From Taibaiella helva (GTDB lineage Bacteria; Bacteroidota; Bacteroidia; Chitinophagales; Chitinophagaceae): 64,000 nt of DNA. A program made the translations under genes and the position numbers. The first letter of the stretch is position 1. Every line of letters begins with the position of its first letter. Location of the stretch: positions 62,001 to 126,000 of the forward strand of contig NZ_QUZZ01000009.1 of the NCBI RefSeq assembly GCF_003545695.1, written 5' to 3'. Positions 32,449-40,297 of the stretch are shown here, piece after piece. Under the pieces are notes generated by a model. That model was not told the DNA's origin. It saw only the letters and a list, made by a program, of their open reading frames with translations, and searched no databases.

Positions 32449-33642
32449 TTATTGATTACTATAGGCTTTCAGGGCTGCTTCGAGGCAATCCATGGCCTTA
32501 TTGATCGCTTCTTCGTTCAGCACGTAGGCGAGGCGTACTTCATCCTTGCCCAGTCCGGGAGTGGCATAGAAGCCGCTGGCCGGTGCCATCATTACCGTAG
32601 CCCCTTCATGTTCGAAGGATTCGAGCAGCCATTGACAAAAACGTTCGCTGCTGTCTACCGGCAGCTTCGCCATAGCGTAGAAGGCGCCGCCGGGATTGGG
32701 GCAGGTCACGCCGTCCATGGCCTGCAGTCTTTTCACCAGCAGGTCGCGGCGGGAAGCATATTCGGTCAGTACCGTATCGAAATAATTATCGGGCAGGTCG
32801 CAGGCCGCTTCGCCCAGTATTTGCTCGAAAGTGGGCGGGCTGAGGCGGGCTTGTGCAAATTTCAACACCGCGGTCAGCACCGCTTCGTTGCGGGTAACCA
32901 GTGCGCCGATACGGGCGCCGCAGGCGCTGTAGCGCTTCGAAATCGTATCCATCAGCACCGCATGCTGCTCCAGCCCTTCCAGCTGAAGAGCCGAAGTATG
33001 GGTCTGTCCGTCGTAGCAGAACTCGCGGTAAGCTTCATCGCTGAAGAGGAAAAGATCGTGCTTCAGGCAGATGTTACGCAGCACTTCCAGCTCGGCTTTA
33101 CTGTACAGGTAGCCGGTAGGGTTGTTGGGATTACAGATCAGGATTGCCCTGGTGCGCGGCGTTACGGCCTTCTCGAATGCCTCGATGGGCGGCAGGGCAA
33201 AATTCTCTTCTATAGTTGAGTTTATAGGAACCACTTTAATGGCGGCCGATACGGCAAAACCATTATAGTTGGCGTAAAAGGGCTCGGGTATAATGACCTC
33301 GTCGCCGGGATTGAGGCAGCTCATCAGCGCAAAGGAAATGGCTTCGGAACCACCCGTGGTTACAATGATCTGGTTGGCATTTACGTTCACACCGCGTTTG
33401 GCATAGTAGCCGGCCAGCTTCTGGCGGTAGCTTTCAAAGCCCTGGCTGGGGCTGTATTCGAGCACTCTGACATTGGCCTGGTGCACTGCTTCGATAATAG
33501 AAGGAGGCGTTTCGATATCCGGCTGACCAATATTGAGGTGATATACTTTAAGGCCTTTTTTCTTTGCCGCGTCGGCATAAGGCGTAAGCTTGCGAATAGG
33601 AGAGGGCGGCATCTGCACGCCGCGTTCGGAAATGGTTGGCAT
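32449..33642 (-). CDS. Class I/II pyridoxal-phosphate aminotransferase (AspC-like)
   Basis: I start at ATG 33642 (MPTISERGVQMPPSPIRKLT), not the longer frame at 33738, because a TAnnTTTG promoter box lies between them. 397 residues. Features: YHLNIGQPDIETPPS, IIVTTGGSEAISFA, AILICNPNNPTGYLYSK, FLFSDEAYREFCYDG, and the PLP lysine in DTISKRYSACGARIGAL. The substrate (aspartate, or another amino acid) cannot be fixed from the sequence. It is divergent from the T9SS gene pair. Confidence 0.88.
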   Translation of the reverse strand: MPTISERGVQMPPSPIRKLTPYADAAKKKGLKVYHLNIGQPDIETPPSIIEAVHQANVRVLEYSPSQGFESYRQKLAGYYAKRGVNVNANQIIVTTGGSEAISFALMSCLNPGDEVIIPEPFYANYNGFAVSAAIKVVPINSTIEENFALPPIEAFEKAVTPRTRAILICNPNNPTGYLYSKAELEVLRNICLKHDLFLFSDEAYREFCYDGQTHTSALQLEGLEQHAVLMDTISKRYSACGARIGALVTRNEAVLTAVLKFAQARLSPPTFEQILGEAACDLPDNYFDTVLTEYASRRDLLVKRLQAMDGVTCPNPGGAFYAMAKLPVDSSERFCQWLLESFEHEGATVMMAPASGFYATPGLGKDEVRLAYVLNEEAINKAMDCLEAALKAYSNQ

Positions 33643-33646
33643 GGCG

Positions 33647-33654
33647 CAAAAGTA
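33647..33654 (-). promoter_or_regulatory. Aminotransferase -7 promoter box beside the start codon
   Basis: TACTTTTG on the minus strand matches TAnnTTTG and ends 4 nt before the ATG, so the transcript would be leaderless or nearly so. No clear -33 match. Confidence 0.5.
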
Positions 33655-33889
33655 GGTATTTTGCCTAAATAGGTTCGCTATTATTCGGTTGTCCGCTGCA
33701 ACGATACTGCCTTTCCGTCGGGCGACCGGGTATACCACAGGAGATGATGGGCGATTGCCGCTCCCGGAATTGTCATGGTTATGTCATTTTCCTGCACGAA
33801 TGGGAAACGCACTTTAAATGATTAGTATTTTCCATGAGGAATACCGTCTATGCTATAAATCCTCATCCGAAAATCTAAAATCTGCACCT

Positions 33890-34942
33890 ATGAAAAAACA
33901 GCTACTTATTTTGGTCTTTCTCATTCTTGTTTTTCGTGCCGGGAGCTATGCCCAGGGCACATTTGCGCCAGTGGGCGCGGAATGGTGGTATGGAGGCGAC
34001 TGCTTTGACTATGAATCCTGGGGCGACTCGGGAATATGGTGGGCCGATCACATGCAGTCGGTGAAAGACACCACAGTATTGAATAAGCCAGCCCGGATGC
34101 TGACCGCCACCCGTTATCAGCAGTACGCTTCCAGTAGCATCATGATCGGCAAGCGGGATACCTTTTATATTTACAACACCGCCGATACGGTATTTGTCTA
34201 CGATGCAGTGGTCGCTGAGTATACACCGCTTTATATCTTCAATGTTTCGGTGGGCGATACCCTATGTCTTCGTCAACCCAATTCTACATTGTCCAGCTCA
34301 TCAGCCATTGAGCCTGAGTTTTGTATCATTATCGATTCAATAAAGACTGAAGACTATAGTGGAGAGCAGCTGATATCGTATTACAATCACACCATAACAG
34401 CCGATAATGCGACTGGAGCGCTTAGCTGGGGGGAGCGTCAGTATGTTAGCCAAACGGCACCGTATTTTAGGTATGTCGGTAAATACACCGAGAAAATAGG
34501 TGGTAACTGGCTGAAAATAGGTAGCTTTTTCCCGGAGAGCATGGGAATCGTTTCAGATTATAGTAAACAAATAGGCTTTCCTAGCGGAACATTGCGCTGC
34601 TATACAGATTCCGCTACAACGATCAAGATGGTATCAGAGGCCTGCGACACTATCGTTGTCAATCCGTTGAGCCTTCCCAAGCTGGCAAAAGCAACATACC
34701 AGGTCTCCGTATTCCCCAATCCCTCCTCCGGAACCTTCCGGCTCACCGTAGCCGAACCGTTGAAAGAGACCTTGTTACTGCAGGTTACCGACCTGAGCGG
34801 AAAGGTTCTCTATTCTTCACAGCTCGCTGCCGGTAAAACCGGGCTCAGCCTCGAATTGGCCACACTGACCACAGGGACTTACCTGCTGGTGTTGCAGGCC
34901 AAAGCGCAGCGCTATTACCAAAAGCTGGTCATCAGCCGTTAA
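33890..34942 (+). CDS. Secreted T9SS-sorted protein, paralogue 1
   Basis: I start at ATG 33890 (MKKQLLILVFLILVFRAGSY signal peptide ending YAQG); the upstream frame from 33818 is not needed. 350 residues. The N-terminus of the mature protein, GTFAPVGAEWWYGGDC, and the C-terminal T9SS sorting domain (VSVFPNPSSGTFRLTV, VTDLSGKVLYSSQL, TTGTYLLVLQAK) are shared with the next gene, while the middle has diverged. Cysteines are few and paired, as in secreted proteins. Function unknown. It is the first copy of a tandem family. Confidence 0.8.
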   Translation: MKKQLLILVFLILVFRAGSYAQGTFAPVGAEWWYGGDCFDYESWGDSGIWWADHMQSVKDTTVLNKPARMLTATRYQQYASSSIMIGKRDTFYIYNTADTVFVYDAVVAEYTPLYIFNVSVGDTLCLRQPNSTLSSSSAIEPEFCIIIDSIKTEDYSGEQLISYYNHTITADNATGALSWGERQYVSQTAPYFRYVGKYTEKIGGNWLKIGSFFPESMGIVSDYSKQIGFPSGTLRCYTDSATTIKMVSEACDTIVVNPLSLPKLAKATYQVSVFPNPSSGTFRLTVAEPLKETLLLQVTDLSGKVLYSSQLAAGKTGLSLELATLTTGTYLLVLQAKAQRYYQKLVISR

Positions 34943-34970
34943 TCACTTCATCTAAATCAATCCTCTTGTC

Positions 34971-36050
34971 ATGAAAAAACATTTACTATTTGCTGTTTTG
35001 GTGCTCTTGTTGGCGCGCCCGACCAGCTATGCCCAGGGCACATTTGCGCCGGTAGGCGCCGAATGGTGGTATGGAGGCGACTGTTATAACTATGACTATT
35101 GGTGTGAATTAGGAATAACAGTGGCCGGATCCAAGGGCTGGACTGATCACATGCAATCGGTAAAAGATACCACTATACTGGGTAAACAGGCCCGGATGCT
35201 GGCGGCCACGAGGTATCAGAGGTCTACTGCCACCAATACTGTCTTAATTAGTAAACGGGATACTTTTTATGTGTATAACACCAAAGACACCGTCTTCGCT
35301 TACGACAAAGTGATCAGCGATTTTACAGCACTCTATGTTTTTAATGTTGCTGTAGGGGATACTGTTTGCCTGCGTCAGCCCAATTCGTCATTGAACGCTT
35401 CAAATCCTTCGGATATTGGTCCTGGGTTCTGTATTATTATTGATTCGATAAAGCTGGAGAATTACGGCGGTGAGCAATTGCGATCTTACTACAACCATAC
35501 TATAGTTGATAGCGGCAAGCTATCTCTTAATTGGGGTGTGGGCCAGTATTTTGAAGACGAGGCACCCGGATACAAATGGAAAAATATTGGCAAATACACC
35601 GAAAAGATTGGTGGTAATTGGAAGGGGGCAGGAAGTTTTTTCCCGGAAAAGGCACTACAGAATCCCGACTATTACAAAGTGATCGGCTTCCCCACTGGGA
35701 CCTTTCGTTGCTATAAAGATACCGGTGTAAACATTAAAATGACTTCAGCAGCCTGCGACACCGTTATTGTCCCGTTGAGCATTCCCCGGCTGGCGGCGTC
35801 ACAATACCATATTTCTGTATTTCCCAACCCTTCCTCCGGAACCTTTCGGCTCTCGGTACCCGAGCCGCTGAAAGCGACGCTGGACCTGCAGGTAGCCGAC
35901 TTGAGCGGCAGGATACTGTATAGAACTCAGTTACTTGCGGGGAAAACCGACCTCAGCCTTGATCTGGGTACACTGACCACAGGGACTTACCTGCTGGTGT
36001 TGCAGGCCAAAGCGCAGCGCTATTACCAGAAATTGGTCATCAGCCATTAA
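34971..36050 (+). CDS. Secreted T9SS-sorted protein, paralogue 2
   Basis: 359 residues, starting 28 nt after paralogue 1. The signal peptide MKKHLLFAVLVLLLARPTSY is followed by the same GTFAPVGAEWWYGGDC start. Shared inner motifs include TDHMQSVKDTT, DSIKLENYGGEQLRSYYNHT and NIGKYTEKIGGNW. It ends with a T9SS sorting domain nearly identical in DNA to that of paralogue 1. Close spacing suggests one transcript. Function unknown. Confidence 0.8.
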   Translation: MKKHLLFAVLVLLLARPTSYAQGTFAPVGAEWWYGGDCYNYDYWCELGITVAGSKGWTDHMQSVKDTTILGKQARMLAATRYQRSTATNTVLISKRDTFYVYNTKDTVFAYDKVISDFTALYVFNVAVGDTVCLRQPNSSLNASNPSDIGPGFCIIIDSIKLENYGGEQLRSYYNHTIVDSGKLSLNWGVGQYFEDEAPGYKWKNIGKYTEKIGGNWKGAGSFFPEKALQNPDYYKVIGFPTGTFRCYKDTGVNIKMTSAACDTVIVPLSIPRLAASQYHISVFPNPSSGTFRLSVPEPLKATLDLQVADLSGRILYRTQLLAGKTDLSLDLGTLTTGTYLLVLQAKAQRYYQKLVISH

Positions 36051-36076
36051 TCATGTCACCTAATGCATCTCTTACC

Positions 36077-36186
36077 ATGAAGAAACATTTATTGCTTGCC
36101 ACATTGCCTCTCCTGTTGAGGCACCTGCGGGCAACGTGCAGGGTAGCTTCGCTCTGATGGAGGCTGAAGAGTGTTACGCCGAACAA
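36077..36186 (+). pseudogene. Remnant of a third T9SS paralogue (5' end only)
   Basis: 27 nt after paralogue 2, ATG 36077 opens MKKHLLLATLPLLLRHLR, close to paralogue 2's signal peptide, but it stops early. In another frame 36133-36186 reads NVQGSFALMEAEECYAEQ, matching YAQGTFAPVGAEWWYGGD of the intact copies. So the family start is still visible but is frameshifted and has no body behind it. Confidence 0.65.
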
Positions 36187-36277
36187 ACATTTCCAAATTG
36201 TCAAAAATTTAATTGACACGCAAAAGCCTTGATTTACCCACTTTGCAGCCTTGTACGGGTGTAACATATAGCCTTCT

Positions 36278-36308
36278 TTTGTCTTTCTCGGTGAGAAAGG
36301 GTAAATTG
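36278..36308 (+). promoter_or_regulatory. SlyD-like gene promoter with dyad in the spacer
   Basis: TTTG (36278-36281) and TAAATTG (36302-36308) are 20 nt apart. The spacer contains the perfect inverted repeat CTTTCTC-GGT-GAGAAAG (36283-36299), a candidate operator. The 15-mer GTAAATTGCAGGCTC at 36301 is shared with the paaZ promoter. Confidence 0.55.
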
Positions 36309-36348
36309 CAGGCTCTTATAATTTTTAATTCCCTCAAAAAAGGATTTT

Positions 36349-36777
36349 ATGTCGACAGTAAAAGCGGGTGATACCGTAAATGTGCATTACCATGGAAGAT
36401 TAACAGACGGAACTACCTTTGACAGTTCGGAAGGACGGGCTCCGCTGCAGTTTACTGTAGGCGAAGGACAAGTGATCAAAGGCTTCGACGATGCGCTTAT
36501 CGATATGAAGGTAGGCGATAAGAAGACTGTTAATATCCCTGTAGATGAGGCCTACGGGCCCGCTATGGATGAAAATTTCATCGAATTCCCCAAAACAGAG
36601 TTCCCCCCGGATATAAAACCGGAAGTAGGCGCCCAGCTGCACCTCAGCGATAACCAGGGCCGCCATTTCCCTGTTGTAGTGGCCGAAGTGAAAGAGGAGA
36701 GCGTGGTGCTGGATGCCAACCATCCCCTGGCCGGCAAGGACCTGGTGTTCGAGATCGAGCTTGTGAGCATCGGCTAA
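36349..36777 (+). CDS. FKBP-type peptidyl-prolyl cis-trans isomerase (SlyD-like)
   Basis: The 142-residue protein has the split FKBP domain of SlyD-type enzymes: VNVHYHGRLTDGTTFDSSEG, QFTVGEGQVIKGFDDALIDM, then an insert-in-flap domain (ENFIEFPKTEFPPDIKPEVG to AEVKEESVVLDANHPLAGK), then LVFEIELVSIG. It lacks the His-rich metal tail of E. coli SlyD. It is cytoplasmic, acting as a proline isomerase and chaperone. A terminator follows within 25 nt. Confidence 0.92.
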   Translation: MSTVKAGDTVNVHYHGRLTDGTTFDSSEGRAPLQFTVGEGQVIKGFDDALIDMKVGDKKTVNIPVDEAYGPAMDENFIEFPKTEFPPDIKPEVGAQLHLSDNQGRHFPVVVAEVKEESVVLDANHPLAGKDLVFEIELVSIG

Positions 36778-36799
36778 TCTGATAAAATAACGCTTCTTT

Positions 36800-36835
36800 A
36801 AAACCCTGCAGGGATCGTCCGGCAGGGTTTTAATA
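36800..36835 (+). terminator. Intrinsic terminator after the SlyD-like gene
   Basis: AAAACCCTGC / GCAGGGTTTT is a 10-bp stem with a 12-nt loop and a T run. Confidence 0.85.
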
Positions 36836-36845
36836 TTTGCTTTTG

Positions 36846-36853
36846 TATATTTG
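36846..36853 (+). promoter_or_regulatory. ExbB-like gene -7 promoter box
   Basis: TATATTTG matches TAnnTTTG, 30 nt before the ATG at 36884. The -33 region would fall in the preceding terminator stem. Confidence 0.45.
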
Positions 36854-36883
36854 CCCCAATAGACTAAAACCTGTATCGATTTG

Positions 36884-37582
36884 ATGTCCCGGATGCTTTT
36901 TCTGCAAACTGCCACCGACTCGCTGGCGCCTGTGATCCAGCCTGCTGCCCAGGCTCCCGAACAACTTTCCCTGTGGTTCCTTTTGAAAGAAGGCGGCGTG
37001 CTGATGATTCCGCTGGCATTGTGCAGCATACTGGCCGTTTATATCTTTGTAGAGCGGTTCATTGCCATTCGCAAAGCGGGCAAAGCGCCTGCCGACTTTA
37101 TGCACCGCATCCGGGAGAAGATCACGGAAGGCAGCATACAGGGGGCGCAGTCGTTGTGTAAAAATTATGAAGGCTCTTTGCCCAGGGTGATCAGCAAAGG
37201 CATAAGCCGTATCGGCAAGCCGATGGACCATATCGAAAAGTCGATGGAGAGCGCCGGCAAGCTGGAAGTGTACCAGATGGAAAAGAACCTGGGTATACTG
37301 TCGACCATCGCTGGCATTGCGCCGATGTTCGGCTTCCTGGGCACCATCGCCGGTATGATCGTGCTGTTTTCCAATATCCAGCATACCAATACCTTCGAGA
37401 TCGGTACGATTGCCGGCGGTATCTACACCAAAATGGTGACCTCCGCTGTAGGACTCATTATTGGCCTGCTGGCCTATGTGGCACATAATTACCTGAATGC
37501 CCAGATCAATAAAAACGTGAACCGCATGGAGGCTGCCTCCAGCGAATTTCTTGACATACTGCATCAGCCCGCCGCCGTATGA
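36884..37582 (+). CDS. MotA/TolQ/ExbB proton-channel family protein
   Basis: I take ATG 36884 rather than the TTG three bases earlier; 232 residues. Membrane segments lie at about 36-56, 144-166 and 182-204, with the family core NLGILSTIAGIAPMFGFLGT and KMVTSAVGLIIGLLAYVAHN. ExbB/TolQ proteins form the pentameric stator around ExbD/TolR and use the proton gradient to power outer-membrane processes. No ExbD/TolR gene follows: the next gene is a sugar-phosphate transferase. Confidence 0.9.
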   Translation: MSRMLFLQTATDSLAPVIQPAAQAPEQLSLWFLLKEGGVLMIPLALCSILAVYIFVERFIAIRKAGKAPADFMHRIREKITEGSIQGAQSLCKNYEGSLPRVISKGISRIGKPMDHIEKSMESAGKLEVYQMEKNLGILSTIAGIAPMFGFLGTIAGMIVLFSNIQHTNTFEIGTIAGGIYTKMVTSAVGLIIGLLAYVAHNYLNAQINKNVNRMEAASSEFLDILHQPAAV

Positions 37583-37604
37583 GGCAAAAAGCTGAAAACC
37601 AATA

Positions 37605-37632
37605 GAAGCACAGGGCTGTGGTCTTGTGCTTC
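37605..37632 (+). other. Stem-loop after the ExbB-like gene
   Basis: GAAGCACA / TGTGCTTC, an 8-bp stem with a 12-nt loop, 23 nt after the stop codon. There is no T tract, so termination is uncertain. Confidence 0.35.
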
Positions 37633-37718
37633 CCTGTAAAAATAGCCTTTGAAAAAAACCGACAACCAAACATACTATAATTCCGTTTTCAACGTTAGGA
37701 AACGGTAATGCATAACCC

Positions 37719-38750
37719 ATGTTACATGAAGTACAGTACTTTTACATTCTGATTGCTTTTGCCTTGTCCCTGCTGGTCCATTACCTGGTGATCGAACTGA
37801 CCCACCGGAAAGGAATTTTTATGGACGAGCACGATAAAGTGCAGAAAATGCATGCTATGCCGACGCCCCGCATCGGTGGCCTGGGTATTTTTCTTTCCTC
37901 GATGTTCATGCTGAACGATACCCTGGGCGGCTATTTCATGCTGGCTTCTATTCCTGCTTTTGTAGCGGGTTTCCTGGAAGATTACTCCGGCAAGGTTAGC
38001 CCCGAGCAGCGGCTGGCCATCATGTGCCTCTCCTCTGTAATGGCCCTGATCATGATCCCGGATGTGGTGCTGACTGAATGGCCGTTGGGGCAGGTGCCCA
38101 TGGCGCTTGGCGTTCTGGCCAGTGTTTTCTTCATTATTGCCATTATTAACGGGGTCAACTTCATCGATGGTCAAAATGGCCTGGCTTCCGGTACGGCGCT
38201 CATCAGCCTGCTTGCACTGGCCGCCCTGGCATTCACCCAACGCAATGGCTCGTTGATGTACATATGTCTGATACTGGCTGTAGCGGTACTGGCTTTCCTG
38301 ATCTACAATTTTCCGGGAGGAAGAATATTCCTGGGCGATGGCGGTGCTTACCTGCTGGGCTTTATGATCGCAACGATCGCTATCGTTATGGTGCAGCAGC
38401 ATGCCGGCTCGGTATCTGCCTTGCTATTGCCGGCGGTGCTGATCTACCCCTTCTGGGAAGTCTTGTTCTCTACGCTGCGAAAGCTGTTTTACGACCGTAT
38501 TTCCCCGTTCCATTCTGACGATTACCACCTCCATCAGCTGCTCTTCCGAAACAGGGCGAAAGGAAAGGGATATCGTCCGGCGGCCCTTATGCTCCCGGCC
38601 CAGGCGGTTGCTGCTTTCTTTGTAGTTTTGTTGCGCAATAGTCCGGCAGGCTTGCTTTGGATCATACTCCTTTATATCCTGCTCTATTGCGCTGTATATT
38701 TTAATGAGCGCAGGTTGGATGGTTTAAGGAATAAGGCAGTCAAAGCCTGA
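37719..38750 (+). CDS. WecA/MraY-family glycan-initiating sugar-phosphate transferase
   Basis: The 343-residue protein has about ten membrane segments. Cytoplasmic motifs are HDKVQKMHAMPTPRIGGLGI, NGVNFIDGQNGLASG (catalytic Asp), FLGDGGAYLLGF, and the His motif DDYHLHQLLF. It transfers a sugar-1-phosphate (often GlcNAc or a derivative) from UDP-sugar to undecaprenyl phosphate, starting glycan assembly at the inner membrane. It is the first gene of the polysaccharide locus. The exact sugar is not shown by the sequence. Confidence 0.9.
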   Translation: MLHEVQYFYILIAFALSLLVHYLVIELTHRKGIFMDEHDKVQKMHAMPTPRIGGLGIFLSSMFMLNDTLGGYFMLASIPAFVAGFLEDYSGKVSPEQRLAIMCLSSVMALIMIPDVVLTEWPLGQVPMALGVLASVFFIIAIINGVNFIDGQNGLASGTALISLLALAALAFTQRNGSLMYICLILAVAVLAFLIYNFPGGRIFLGDGGAYLLGFMIATIAIVMVQQHAGSVSALLLPAVLIYPFWEVLFSTLRKLFYDRISPFHSDDYHLHQLLFRNRAKGKGYRPAALMLPAQAVAAFFVVLLRNSPAGLLWIILLYILLYCAVYFNERRLDGLRNKAVKA

Positions 38751-38787
38751 CCCTCGTCTTTCGCATTAATCCCGGTTTTTCAAAAGC

Positions 38788-40113
38788 ATGAAAATAATTG
38801 TTGTCGGAACAGGCTATGTCGGTTTGGTTACAGGAGCCTGCCTTAGTGATGTGGGCGCCGAAGTGGTATGTATTGATATCGACCAGCAGAAGATCAGAAA
38901 CCTGCAGGCTGGAATTTTGCCCATATATGAGCCAGGCCTGGAGGAGATCGTGCATCGCAACGCACAGAAGGGAAGGCTGAGCTTTGGCACGGATATTGCG
39001 TCCGGCATCCGCGAAGCAGACGCGATCTTTATTGCTGTGGGTACACCGGAAGGGGAAGATGGCAGCGCAGACCTCAAATACGTTATTGCCGTGGCCGAGC
39101 AAATAGGGGAGCATCTGGAGGATTATGCGGTAATCGTTACGAAAAGTACGGTTCCGGTCGGCTCTTCAGTCAAAGTTAAAGAAGCGATCAGCGCCTCTAT
39201 GGCCCGGCACGGACGCCAGGTCCCTTTCGATGTGGCCTCTAATCCCGAATTTCTTAAGGAAGGCGCTGCGATCAACGACTTTATGAGCCCCGATCGCATC
39301 GTGATCGGCGTGGAAAGCGACCGGGCCGCCAAAGTAATGGAGCAGATATATAAACCATTTCTTTTAAATGGCTTCAGGATCATATTTATGGATATTCCTT
39401 CTGCTGAGATGACAAAGTACGCTGCTAATGCGATGCTGGCTACCCGTATCAGCTTTATGAACGACATTGCCAACCTTTGCGAAATACTGGGCGCCGACAT
39501 TAACCAGGTGCGTAGCGGTATCGGCAGCGATCCGCGCATCGGCAACAAATTTCTTTACGCCGGCATCGGTTATGGCGGTTCCTGTTTCCCCAAAGATGTT
39601 AAGGCGCTGATGAGGACCGGGGAGCAGCATGGGCATCCGTTAAAAATGCTGGAAATCGTAGAGGAGATCAATGAAAAGCAAAAGCTGGTTCTTTTCCGGA
39701 AATTGTGCCGCATATTGGGAACAGATCTTACCGGCAAGCGGATCGCAGTATGGGGATTGTCGTTTAAGCCGCAGACAGATGATATGCGGGAGGCGCCCTC
39801 TATTGAGACGATCCATGCGCTGGTGCGGGCGGGCGCCGAGGTGAGGGCTTATGATCCGGTGGCCATGAAAGAAGCCGGTCGGCATATTGATCAGCCCGTC
39901 ACTTATACGGAAGATGAATATACAGCGCTGGAAGATGCCGACGCCCTGATGCTGCTTACTGAATGGCGGGAGTTCCGTCTGCCCGATTGGGAACGGGTGA
40001 AAGCGCTGATGCGCAGGCCGCTCATCCTTGATGGCCGGAATATTTATAATGCAAAAGAGCTGGAAGCACAAGGTTTTGTGTATCAATGTATTGGTGTTGG
40101 AAACCAGGGATAA
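38788..40113 (+). CDS. ugd: UDP-glucose 6-dehydrogenase
   Basis: 441 residues. Rossmann start KIIVVGTGYVGLVTGACLSD, middle domain ASNPEFLKEGAAINDFMSPD, catalytic Cys266 in YGGSCFPKDVKAL, and C-terminal domain AVWGLSFKPQTDDMREAPS. The pattern is that of UDP-glucose dehydrogenase, which makes UDP-glucuronate, and differs from the WbpA-type enzyme at 50126. It follows the WecA-like gene by 37 nt. Confidence 0.92.
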   Translation: MKIIVVGTGYVGLVTGACLSDVGAEVVCIDIDQQKIRNLQAGILPIYEPGLEEIVHRNAQKGRLSFGTDIASGIREADAIFIAVGTPEGEDGSADLKYVIAVAEQIGEHLEDYAVIVTKSTVPVGSSVKVKEAISASMARHGRQVPFDVASNPEFLKEGAAINDFMSPDRIVIGVESDRAAKVMEQIYKPFLLNGFRIIFMDIPSAEMTKYAANAMLATRISFMNDIANLCEILGADINQVRSGIGSDPRIGNKFLYAGIGYGGSCFPKDVKALMRTGEQHGHPLKMLEIVEEINEKQKLVLFRKLCRILGTDLTGKRIAVWGLSFKPQTDDMREAPSIETIHALVRAGAEVRAYDPVAMKEAGRHIDQPVTYTEDEYTALEDADALMLLTEWREFRLPDWERVKALMRRPLILDGRNIYNAKELEAQGFVYQCIGVGNQG

Positions 40114-40219
40114 TCCAGGATTTATGGTATGGCATTTAGGTAAATGCGAAATTTATATTAATTTTCCCTTGATCCGGGCACCGGGGCTCAAGCATGGCCA
40201 GGATACCGGAAAAGAACAT

Positions 40220-40227
40220 TAATTTTG
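40220..40227 (+). promoter_or_regulatory. Possible -7 box for the Wza-like gene
   Basis: TAATTTTG matches TAnnTTTG, 70 nt before the ATG at 40298. The 184-nt gap before this gene otherwise shows no feature I can name. Confidence 0.35.
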
Positions 40228-40297
40228 CCCACCCGCCGGAAGACGGCTTCCAGTTGGTACCGGATTTTTAAAAAGTACTCTTGATCATTCTGTTATC

